A stretch of 64,000 nucleotides of DNA, from NCBI GenBank assembly GCA_949126835.1, contig OX421500.1, positions 28,313,991-28,377,990 of the forward strand, read 5' to 3'. The translations under genes and the position numbers were made by a program. Of this stretch, positions 54,185 to 63,414 are shown piece after piece (position 1 is the first letter of the stretch; each line of letters starts with the position of its first letter). A model generated the notes under the pieces. It was not told the DNA's origin, searched no databases, and saw only the letters and a list, made by a program, of their open reading frames with translations. The DNA comes from Anisus vortex. Its lineage: Eukaryota; Mollusca; Gastropoda; Planorbidae.

Positions 54185-54760
54185 AGTAGAGCAGGATAAT
54201 ATAACGTGCATATGTAAGAACTGTATGACTTAGTAATTTACAACAAACCCTTTTTTTAAATACACAATATACTATTTTGTTATTACTGTATAGTAATAAC
54301 TATAATAATGACTGTTTCACTTTTGTAGTAAGCCCATGAGAGCAAGCACGTATGTGCACAGTTTTAACGTGAATCTAAACATAAATTTAATAACACAAGC
54401 ATTATCCAATTAAACGTTATAACGTTCATTGTCGTTCAAAAAAAAAATCAAGTTATCATAGACTGGAGCATAGTATAAAGATACACTAGAAATAGAGACG
54501 ATTGGTCTATTAAATATATAATTGGATAGTTTAAAAGCTAAATAAATAATACAAAAAAAAAACCTTTGACATGTTGAATTGTGTAACCTTATTGAGGTCA
54601 TTTCACGTTTGGTAGAATGATGTACAAAATTAATGTTCATCCTTTTTAATTAATGCTATAATTTAACTTCTTTGTTCTGTGGATGTTTTTACTTTTTTTA
54701 TTTAAATGTTTTTATAGCTTTGATCTTTAAAACAAATGTGTTTGTATTATAGTACATTAA

Positions 54761-54779
54761 AATAAATGTTATAAATAAA
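54761..54779 (+). terminator. Candidate polyadenylation signals
   Basis: Two AATAAA hexamers about 580-595 bases after the stop codon. AT-rich context makes chance occurrence likely, so this is tentative. Confidence 0.3.
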
Positions 54780-54799
54780 ATGATATTAGAAAAATGTTA

Positions 54800-56273
54800 T
54801 TAGTAGTTAATCATAAGCTGGTGAGTGTTTGTTTCGAGCTCCCAAAATTGTACTTTAAGGTTTTATTGAGATTTTGTTGTTGTAAATATTGATAATAAAC
54901 AAATTTAAAGCTAGTAAAACACATTTATTTACCAAGCATGAACAAGTTCGAAACGAGGCCCGTATTTTATTATATATCTTATAGTCCCCGTGTTAACTTC
55001 ATTATATAATTATATATCTTAGAGGTAATACAATTTTTTTTATAGAATGTAGTGATTAGTAATATATACGTATGTACACTGTGTTATTAACATGCATTAA
55101 TGGATGTATTTATAAACATTTGTAGTTAAAGTTCTCCGTATGTTCTGATTTTGTAAAATATTTTTTATATGAATATTTTAATCAAACTTGCCTTATAATT
55201 CCTTATTTTGATTAATTTTGATAATTTTTATACTTTTCTCACATTAATATTATTTTGTTTTACAAATATTTACACTCGTTCTTTTTACTTTTGGCAAATA
55301 GTTGTGTTGATTTAATAAAAATTTTAAGAATAAACCGTTTTCTCAACTATCAATTTAATATGTAAACTTATCATCACTTTGATAACATTATATATAAAGT
55401 ATAAACATGCATTAGAGAATCGAAAGAATTAGATCTACAGTGTTACAGTTACAAGCTGAAATTTATAAAAACCTAAAACGTACATTAAATTTTGTAAAAA
55501 AAAATTAAGCTTTCTGTTAGATCTTACAACGATCACAAAATTAATCTCAACATTTGTGATTTAAGGTCGTAATGTCATTTTCATTTACCGTAACTCCTCA
55601 AACAAATATCCCGTCTTGTATTTAATAACACAAGGAATACCGCGGTTCTTTTATTATATAAACATATTTATATACATATATATATTTATTTATTTATTTG
55701 TTTTAGAATTATACTTACTCGATTAAACAATAATTTTGTTTGTATCTGGTGTCTTTTACACTTGTATTGTGTGTTCTAGTGGTTAAACTTAAAACGAAAT
55801 AAAAGAAGATAACGAGCTAGTTTTGATGGTGAACTATATTTGCGTAGCTGATTCATTTGAATGAGAATTGAAAATGCGTGCTCTATGCCTTATATAATAG
55901 TATGTATTTTCTGTTTCATCTATATTTATATGAGTTGCCTACATTCAGGACGAAATTTAAATGTATAATTTGGATAAGTACCTTTTATTTTATAAACTAT
56001 ATTGTTTAATGCGTTAATTTTTTTCTAAAAATAACGTTTACATAATAATATGACTGACAGTTATAAACTGGAGTGCCATTTAAAAATATAGAGTGATGTC
56101 CCTTTCAAAACGCTTTCAAATTATGTTTATTTTTGCACTGGGTTTACCAGTACTGCGAAATATTATTATCAACTTTGTTTATTATTTACTTTTTTATAAT
56201 TTGGTATTTCTGTGATTTTTTTTTCTTCTTGATATAATTATTGTTAGTTTAATATTATTAATAAGAAGTCCAA
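54800..56273. other. AT-rich intergenic sequence, nothing recognised
   Basis: Short TA/TTTA runs near 55675-55695; no frame or repeat of note. Confidence 0.45.
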
Positions 56274-56364
56274 TCAACCAAACCTTTCACCACTTTTAAT
56301 ACAATAAACTTGACAGCAACAATTATTATGTATAATCCAGTGCCAGGAGACAGTAAATAATAAT

Positions 56365-56511
56365 AAAAAAAAAGAACAAAAACTAAATACCGAAAGAAAC
56401 GTTCTAACTACATCTTTTATTGTAATATTGTTTGTTATTTTTTCTTTATATTTTAACAAAATACATTGTAATAATTCGTTTATCCGTCATTTTGACGGGC
56501 ATAACTCATGG
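56365..56511 (+). mobile_element. Helitron-like 3' terminus (copy 2)
   Basis: Hairpin CCGTCATTTTGACGG at 56483-56497. The body matches 1824-1961 in opposite orientation. The terminal bases read CATGG before T rather than CTAG, so this end is decayed. Confidence 0.45.
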
Positions 56512-56849
56512 TAAAAAATATTTTACAATATAGGCCTATTAATATTATAATGATATAACAATATATTAATATTACAATTATTTTGTTCCTCTTCCGGCTT
56601 TGTTGATAGAGACTATAGACAAATGATAAGGTATAAAATTAACTCAAGGCACATTTTGTAGTAAGGAACGAAAAGTTGAATTATTAGTTTCCACTATACT
56701 CGTTGGAGCTAGGTACTCACAATATTATCAGTTTCGTAACAAGGGAAATGTTGCCTTGTGCATTTTTTTTTTGGTTTTCATTTTGGGGAAAAAAGTGGGG
56801 TCGGGGTGAAAATACATGTTTATCTAAATAGTTAGTTTTCATGTCTAGA

Positions 56850-57112
56850 TACTTACTTACTTACTTAGGCCTTTTGCCCTATCTGGGACATAGGCCGCCA
56901 ACAAGAGTCCTCCAGGTATCCCGATCCTGGGCCAATTTCTCTATCTGACCCCAGTTAAGCCCAAGCTTTTTAACAACGGTTACCATATTGCGCCTCCAGG
57001 TGTTTCTCGGTAGACCTCTTTTCCTTGTGCCCTGGGGGTTCAAAAGTGAGCGCTTAGCGAGTGACACTGTATGCCGGTTTTCTGAGGGTGTGACCAATCC
57101 ATGTTTAGATAG
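56850..57112 (-). mobile_element. LINE 3' fragment with (AAGT)n tail
   Basis: The minus frame 57097-56879 encodes R-K-R-G-L-P-R-N-T-W-R-R and A-Q-D-R-D-T-W-R-T-L-V-G-G-L-C-P-R, the usual C terminus of several LINE polymerases. A short AAGT repeat follows. Confidence 0.75.
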
Positions 57113-57693
57113 CTAAAGGGCATAGAGGGTTAGAAAGGGTTCATTGCAATTTTAAGTCGCTAACAAGAAAGTTTTTCCTAACCTCACTGCAGCCCCCCAC
57201 AACTATCACAAAATACCCCAACCCATTTACAATGTTTAACAGACTGGGAAATTCCACATGTTACCTATTTCTCCTTTTTATGGAACATTACCAAATTACA
57301 CAAAATGACGAGCACAAGGAAATTACAATGCAAAGTTATTTAACTTGTTTATTCTAAGAGAAAGACACATTTACTTTACGTTTTACCAGTATGATTATAC
57401 AGGATGTAACATGAACTAACGGCATTTTTTTCAAGAGTGTTGTGGAAGGCAGGGGCGAGGCCAGGAGGGGCCCCCACATAAATTTGGGAACAGGGCCCCC
57501 ATAATCCTACATACGGCTCTGGTGCCGCTACATTTTAAAAATGTTGTACATTTATTTTTTTAAGCCTTAATAATGTTTATTTACTTTTATATTAGTTTAT
57601 ATACTTTTTGTTGGGATATTTTTTTTCCAACAGTATTTTAATAAATATTCGCAATTTTGATGTGCAATGCTAATTCTAATAATGTCAAACATG

Positions 57694-57956
57694 TGTAACG
57701 CGTTGATCTAGGGGTATGGTTAGTAGATTAATTCTTATGGATTCTCAAGTCGACTCATTACTTTTCAATGAACAAAAACTCTTTAATTCAATAAAACAAG
57801 TACATAACAACTGAAAACAACCGCACAGCACGACGACTTAAAAAGTAAAACAAACGCCCCGAGTCCACTCGTGACACATTTACACATTAGCCAGTCACTG
57901 GCCTTAACCAATGAAAGTAAGGGGATAGCTGGGTAAAGAGGGCAAAGTTCGTAATA
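57694..57956 (-). repeat. 3' LTR of retrotransposon 3
   Basis: 263 bp; the terminal ACA reads ATA and a 13-bp segment present in the other LTR is missing. Confidence 0.9.
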
Positions 57957-58556
57957 CCCTATTATCCGGGGAGAAAAAAAAATATTTTTGTTAATCTTAA
58001 ACTAAATACTTTTTTTTATACAAATTTCTCAAGGTACAGGAACAAAAGTATGTGACAATAATAGTGTTAAAATTTATGAGAACATAAGGAAGAAAGTGTG
58101 ACATTATTAATTAAACACAGCAGTGTAAATATAACGCACAACACTGACAACAGCATAATAGTAGAATTAACTTAATAAAAAGAGAAAAACTCAACATAAA
58201 CCCTTTAGGTCAAAAATAAAAGGGGCATAACTTTAGAAGTTATCAGTATTCTCCCTTGTCATTGTACAATAATAAATTCGGTGAAGCGTGAAAAAAATTT
58301 TTTTATACACACTGAAAAATGACCGAGGTCAAAACAAGATGGGGAAAAAATTAAAGTAATACATTATTCAGGTTAACTCTGGCAAGACAAGAAATATCAT
58401 AGCTTAAGTCTAGACAGAAAACAACAATCTCATTCTTCATTGAAAAATCAATACAATGCATTAATTTTCATTATTTTAAAGTTAACTCAACCCACGTCCA
58501 TTTAATTCTGAACTAAACATCTTTTGTCATTGTCAATAACTTCATAACAATAAAAA

Positions 58557-58620
58557 CGACAATCAACTCAACCGACAATTAACTCAACCGACAATCAACT
58601 CAACCGCCAATCAACTCAAC
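58557..58620. repeat. 16-bp tandem repeat, four units
   Basis: Four consecutive units of CGACAATCAACTCAAC with one substitution in units 2 and 4, in the noncoding 3' part of retrotransposon 3. Confidence 0.92.
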
Positions 58621-58839
58621 CGCGGCGACACTTCCCGTATTGAAATTAATTTTTTTTTTCCATTCATAAAAATCATACTATCTCTGTAGCATAAGTTTTC
58701 CACTGTTCACTAGTGTATGCTTGACCCAATTACGGTCTCAGCTCTAGGACAGTTTAATTTTCAATTTCAAGCCTGCTGGCCGTCTTTCTAACTACACATT
58801 AGATAACTGTTGACCCCAATTCCTAGAATCAAACAATAC

Positions 58840-59000
58840 TCTCCTTCTCTCTCTCACGTTTTTTTTTCTATCTCTCTATCAGTATCATTCTACTCTCTCT
58901 TTCTAATGCAAATTAATCACATCACCTCTTAAATTAAGGTAAAAAAAATCTCTACGCGACACTAAGTCGCGACAATTAATGAGCATTATAGATTAAATAA
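58840..59000 (-). other. CT-rich conserved noncoding block of retrotransposon 3
   Basis: Counterpart of 15565-15725: CT runs, ATGCAAATT, CTACGCGA and TTAATGAGCATT in the same order. Confidence 0.5.
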
Positions 59001-59503
59001 ACTTACGACTATAATTATAGTATAACATCGAAATTACATTAATTTATGTTAAATTTAATACATTAAACTTTGTAAGTGACAGAATGAAGCTAGTTTATAG
59101 AAAATTCATTTATAAATACAATTTCTATGATATCAGTGACATTTTCCTAATTGCGTCATCAATTTCTGTGCACACTCTTTTTTTGTATACAACATAAATT
59201 CTTAGTTTAAACATTTCATCTTCATTAAAATATGAATATTATTCAAAATACTAGTCAATTTACTTAATCAGCCAAAAAAAAAACAACAAATGAGTATCCA
59301 ACAACAACAAAATCTTGATATCAATTAGTAAGTAATTACATCTTATTGACTTTAGAAAACTTAATAATTCTTTGGTAGCAGAAAAAGCATAATGTTTTTT
59401 TTTTCAAACATAAGTTAACATAAGACGAATATGTGTAAGTGCTCAAGGTCTACCAATTTCCTTGTCATCAATACAATTCACAAAACAGTTTTAGTTACTG
59501 CAT

Positions 59504-59850
59504 TTAGTTTGCGGTAATCAGTACAAAGCGGGTTGATTTATCTGCTTTTGGAACTATGACACATGGTGAACTCCAATCGCTACAGCTTTGGCAGATGATA
59601 TCATTATCTAACATGTATTGGATCTCTTTCTGAATAATAGCTAACTGGTTAGGGTTAACTCTATACGGGTGTGGTTTTATGGGAGAAATATTCTCATTCA
59701 AAATGACATCATGTTCTATCAAGTGTGTTTTAGTAGGAACATCATTGAATAACATAGGGTATTCTAGAATAATGGACTTGATGACATTGCTCTCTGACAT
59801 TTTTAAATGTTTAAGTTTTTCATCAATGTTCTCAAGCACAGTAGATTTTT
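59504..59850 (-). pseudogene. Retrotransposon 3 reverse transcriptase, N-terminal remnant
   Basis: Contains T-H-L-I-E-H-D-V-I-L, then W-S-S-P-C-V-I-V-P-K-A-D. A frameshift then follows, with a D-Y-R-K-L-N block in another frame at about 59517-59480 before the sequence becomes noncoding. It lies directly downstream of integrase, in a different frame from it after an indel near 59845. Palm and RNase H are missing. Confidence 0.85.
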
Positions 59851-60729
59851 TAGTTTACACCCACTAAATCTATGGTCAATTTCACAGTGTTGTTCGTCAG
59901 ACTCAACAACAATAGGTGACATGGGGAGAGTTGGAGGGGAATGTTTACCTTCTACCGTTTCCCTACCCACATAAGGTTTGATCATGTTGTTGACCTCACT
60001 GACCTTTGAATCTACTTCGTATGGACCGAAGTCAGAAAGGGGGTGAGTGTTGGTGGGGAGAAATAACAACACTTTTTCCCCTGGCGCAAATGTGCGAACT
60101 CGTGATTTTTTATCAAAAACAGTTTTCATTTTGCGCTGGTCTTGTTTTAAATTGTCCCTAGCAAATACAAAAGAATTGAACAAACGATTTTTAAACTTAT
60201 CTACACAGTCAATGAGTCCTCTTTTCTCGGTTTGTTCATCTGTCCAGGCTTCTTTAAGCAGTTTTAATAGACCTCTGACGGTGTGTCCAAAAACCAACTC
60301 GAATTGACTAAAGTCCAGGGACTCTTGTATCGCTTCACGGGCAGCAAAGAGCACATATGGCACTCCTTTGACCCAATCCTTCTGATGGTCATGGCAATAA
60401 GTTTTTAACATTGTCTTTAATGTTTGGTGGAAACGCTCTAGCGCTCCCTGGAAGTCGATGATAATATGCGAGAAAGGTTCGCCAAAAGCAGGGATGGGCT
60501 GTAGTGGCGCAACTGGTACTGTCTTGTTCAGCTTTCCAATGAGTTGACATGATTCGCACGATTTACAGTAGGCGGTGACGTAACGTTTCAACCCAGGCTA
60601 ATAAAAGTGGGACAATATACGTTGATATGTTTTGTTTATCCCCAAATGACCCGAAAAGGGCGATTCATGCGCTACCTCAATAATATCCTCTCGGTACCTC
60701 ACCGGAACCACAATTTGCTCCACCATTCT
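59803..60729 (-). pseudogene. Retrotransposon 3 integrase, two nonsense codons and core deletion
   Basis: In phase with the frame upstream but separated by a TGA at 60730-60732 and a TAG near 60599, both at positions where the related element has Trp (G-to-A changes). The His/Cys domain is recognisable (H-E-S-P-F-S-G-H, C-K-S-C). After the first catalytic Asp the core jumps straight to Q-G-A-L-E-R-F, losing roughly 90 residues and the second Asp. The C-terminal G-P-Y module and K-P-Y block follow. Confidence 0.85.
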
Positions 60730-62400
60730 TCAGTTATCCTCCGGCGCAGCATCCCGAGGTCTCCAACTCCTCATCAGCATTCCACCACGTACACAATATT
60801 GCACAGGGCCATCTCTGACGTCAGACTCAGCCACAACACTCTCACGCAGCTTTTCCAGCTCTGTATCTTTCTGTTGTTCTTGGATTAGTTGCTGCCTGGG
60901 AGATAACTTATCTCCTCCGCTGTCTACAGGTGGTTCTACCAACCTGGAAAAGAAGGTAGCTTCCAAGTCGATTTCGCTCCGAGTATTGTCATTTTCGGCT
61001 GGTCCTCCAGGCGCCTTGTCCCTATTGTCTTGTTGATTCATGCCTCGGGTGATAGCATAAATAGGGTACAGTTCAGTATCTTCTACTTCTGTATTGTTGA
61101 CTTTAGGATTATGAGTCACAATCAGTTCAGGCTTTACACAGCCTTTTGCTAAGTCATTTCCAATTATGACAGAGATTCCGTCAATTGGAAGTGTAGGTTT
61201 ATCTCCTACAATCACTGGACCGGAAATAAGTTCGGTAAGATGAATGCGTTGAAGCGGAATTTCCACGTGTCGCATCTCAGTGTCTTTGATTAGTACCTTT
61301 TGTCCAGCATATGTTTGTTCATAGAGTGATAATTTACCCTCTAGACTCAGGGACATAGTTTCACCGGTATCTTTTAGGATTTTAACTGGTTTTTGTAGCT
61401 TAGTTTTATCTTCAGATGTAAATGGCGAAAATTCGTCAAGAGTTGAAGTTTCTATCTTCTTTTCAAATGAAGTTTCTATCTTCTTTTCAAATGAAGTTTC
61501 TATCTTCTTTTCAGCACACTGGTTTACCTTACCAGGTTCTACCTTTGTAGTGATTTCTCTATTATCTGAGATCGATATGTAGCCTTTAGATATAAAAGGT
61601 GACAATTCTTTAATTGAAGAACTTTCTAAGTTATTTTTCTTTCCTTCATCAGCACACAGGATATCCTTGACCGTTTCTACCTTTGTAGTAGGTGGACGAC
61701 AGTAGGCTTTCATCACGTGTTCTATTTGCTGTGAATCTTTTGTGTCGCCTTTAGTTATATAAGGTGACAATTCTTTTATTGGAGAACTTTCTGAGTTATT
61801 TTTCTTTCTTTCATCAGCACACTGGATAACCTTGACCGTTTCTACCTTTGTAGTAAATTGACGACAGTAGGCTCCCATCACGTGTTCTATTTGCTGTGAA
61901 TCTTTTATGTCGCCTTTAGATATATAAGGTGACAATTCTTTCATTGGTGAACTTTCTGATTTACCTTCCTTTCCTTCATCAGCACACTGGATAACCTTGC
62001 ACGTTTCTACCTTTGTAGTAGGTTGACGACAGTAGGCTCCCATTACTTGTTCTGTTTGCTGTGAATCTTTTCTTTTTTCCATAAACCAACAGTCCTCTAG
62101 TGTGTGACCTAGTTTATCACAGTTCTTACACACAGGCTTTGGCTTTGGCTGACCTTCAATCATATCATAAGCTCCCATTTTATTTTCTGAGTGCTTTGAA
62201 ACTTTCTTTTTCAGAAAGCAACAGTCTTTTCGTGCGTGACCGATTTTATTACAAATTTGACACGCAGGCTGTAGTGTTATACTTTCACCTATCTCAGAAG
62301 CTCCGATTTCTTTGTTTGGTTTTTTTAAACCTTTCTTGTTTGTTAACCAACAGTCTCCTCGTGCGTGACCTACTTTTATACAATGTTGACACACGTTTTG
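60730..62400 (-). CDS. Retrotransposon 3 nucleocapsid-protease frame with repeated modules
   Basis: About 554 codons, open from a GTG near 62394, so likely entered by a frame change from gag rather than its own start. Three CCHC knuckles (nt about 62391-62350, 62263-62220, 62131-62090) replace the single one of the other elements. Then come about three tandem modules of 60-66 residues (D-S-Q-Q-x-E-x-V-M-x-A-Y-C-R ... C-A-D-E) and a short K-K-I-E-T-S-F-E repeat. Protease D-T-G starts at 61371, with I-I-G-N-D-L downstream. The integrase zinc domain is approached before the stop. Confidence 0.85.
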   Translation of the reverse strand, partial: QNVCQHCIKVGHARGDCWLTNKKGLKKPNKEIGASEIGESITLQPACQICNKIGHARKDCCFLKKKVSKHSENKMGAYDMIEGQPKPKPVCKNCDKLGHTLEDCWFMEKRKDSQQTEQVMGAYCRQPTTKVETCKVIQCADEGKEGKSESSPMKELSPYISKGDIKDSQQIEHVMGAYCRQFTTKVETVKVIQCADERKKNNSESSPIKELSPYITKGDTKDSQQIEHVMKAYCRPPTTKVETVKDILCADEGKKNNLESSSIKELSPFISKGYISISDNREITTKVEPGKVNQCAEKKIETSFEKKIETSFEKKIETSTLDEFSPFTSEDKTKLQKPVKILKDTGETMSLSLEGKLSLYEQTYAGQKVLIKDTEMRHVEIPLQRIHLTELISGPVIVGDKPTLPIDGISVIIGNDLAKGCVKPELIVTHNPKVNNTEVEDTELYPIYAITRGMNQQDNRDKAPGGPAENDNTRSEIDLEATFFSRLVEPPVDSGGDKLSPRQQLIQEQQKDTELEKLRESVVAESDVRDGPVQYCVRGGMLMRSWRPRDAAPEDN

Positions 62401-62410
62401 TTGAGATGTC

Positions 62411-62962
62411 TCAGTGAGTTTTTTTCTGCTGGGTATTTAGGTCGTCGGCGTTCTCTACTGTGGGTTTTCTAAACATCTTTCCATGACTTTTTGGTACCGA
62501 TTCGTATCTTCTAATGATGGCTTCTTTGCTATATTGGTAATTATCAAACTCTTCGTCTTTCAATAAACTTATGACCTCTCGTGCTTTGCGGTTAGCGACT
62601 TTAGTGAGTGCTTGTCTGACGAGTACAGCCCATTTTTCTTTTGGGAACGGAAAGTGTGTGGCTACTCTTTCAAAACTGTCAAAATACTGGTCAACAGGTT
62701 CATTTTCATTGAATTTGGGAACGTATTTTATGTACCTGAAAAGATCATTTATTTGAGTCTGTTTAGTAATAGCTTCTTGTTTTATCTGTTGTGACATTTT
62801 TATCTCTTTAGCCAGTTTGGCTAATCTTTCTTCCATTTCTATTGCTAGTTTTTCTTTTTCCCTTGCGGTTTCCATTGCTAGTTTTTCTTTTTCCATTGCA
62901 GTTTCCATTGCTAGTTTTTCTTTTTCCATTGCTAGTTTTTCTTTTTTCCTTGCAGTTTCCAT
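62411..62962 (-). CDS. Retrotransposon 3 Gag fragment
   Basis: 183 codons. A repetitive K/E-rich helix (E-K-L-A-M-E-T-A units, 62962-62800) is followed by the first part of the SCAN-like capsid (F-x-x-F-E-R-V-A, W-A-V-L-V-R-Q-A). The C-terminal half of the capsid is absent. The N-terminal domain is cut off by a stop near 63000; an ATG lies at about 63062. The frame closes just after a run of seven A (62425-62419). Confidence 0.8.
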   Translation of the reverse strand: METARKKEKLAMEKEKLAMETAMEKEKLAMETAREKEKLAIEMEERLAKLAKEIKMSQQIKQEAITKQTQINDLFRYIKYVPKFNENEPVDQYFDSFERVATHFPFPKEKWAVLVRQALTKVANRKAREVISLLKDEEFDNYQYSKEAIIRRYESVPKSHGKMFRKPTVENADDLNTQQKKTH

Positions 62963-63134
62963 TGCTAGTTTTGTAGCCTCTCCTTACTAGCTGATTATAT
63001 TTTAAATTTTGCTAGTTCAATCTTGGCTAACTCCAGTTGAATAATAATCGGTGACTCCATTATTATGTAATGTTAATGTTACTCACAGTTTTTCCAGACT
63101 ACTGCATCAACTGCTTTTTGGACGAGATCCCAAT

Positions 63135-63410
63135 TGTAACGCGTTGATCTAGGGGTATGGTTAGTAGATTAATTCTTATGGATTCTCAAGTCGACTCATT
63201 ACTTTTCAATGAACAAAAACTCTTTAATTCAATAAAACAAGTACATAACAACTGAAAACAACCGCACAGCACGATGACTTAAAAAGTAAAACAAACGCCC
63301 CGTGTCCACTCGTGACACATTTACACATTAGCCAGTCACTGGCCTCAACCAATGAAAGTAAAGGTCAGCTATAAGGGGATAGCTGGGTAAAGAGGGCAAA
63401 GTTCGTAACA
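63135..63410 (-). repeat. 5' LTR of retrotransposon 3
   Basis: 276 bp, minus sense TGTTACGAACTTTG...GCGTTACA. Confidence 0.92.
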
Positions 63411-63414
63411 CATG

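Larger units (their letters stand above)
44740..54184 (+). other. Array of tandemly duplicated phase-1 microexons (TRPM-like tail)
   Basis: Fourteen small exons (including the terminal one) and one decayed relative occupy 9.4 kb. All usable internal ones are multiples of three (30, 33, 36, 39 or 42 bp), begin and end in phase 1, and encode 10-14 residues. Most carry a Q near the end, commonly (K/E/S/R/I)-(T/V/I)-Q-T before the splice. Because every internal module is symmetric, any subset can be skipped without shifting the frame. Support is AG/GT borders, uniform phase, the shared peptide motif and duplicated intron flanks. Transcription is not shown. Confidence 0.72.
57694..63410 (-). mobile_element. 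LTR retrotransposon 3, Gmr1-like domain order, multiply broken
   Basis: LTRs 57694-57956 (263 bp) and 63135-63410 (276 bp) differ by a 13-bp indel and a few substitutions, so it is older than elements 1 and 2. CATG flanks both ends (57690-57693, 63411-63414). Minus-strand order is gag, knuckles/protease, integrase, then the start of reverse transcriptase. A primer site TGGGATCTCGTCC just inside the 5' LTR resembles the tRNA-Pro type. Stops, a frameshift and deletions inactivate it. Confidence 0.93.

Noticed and set aside
51103..51321. A 72-codon Y-I repeat frame
   Set aside because: Translation of a TA microsatellite.
54000..54034. A segment ending CAAAGCAG/GTATTG as another microexon
   Set aside because: No convincing upstream acceptor; the only phase-consistent version would be a hydrophobic run unlike the other repeats.
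44740..54184. CRISPR-like interpretation of the short regularly recurring units
   Set aside because: Units are not identical repeats with unique spacers, spacing is irregular (100-2,300 bp), and borders are eukaryotic splice sites.
57458..57535. CAGGGGCGAGGCCAGG as another hAT MITE end
   Set aside because: No matching inverted end or 8-bp duplication was found nearby; it could be a decayed fragment only.
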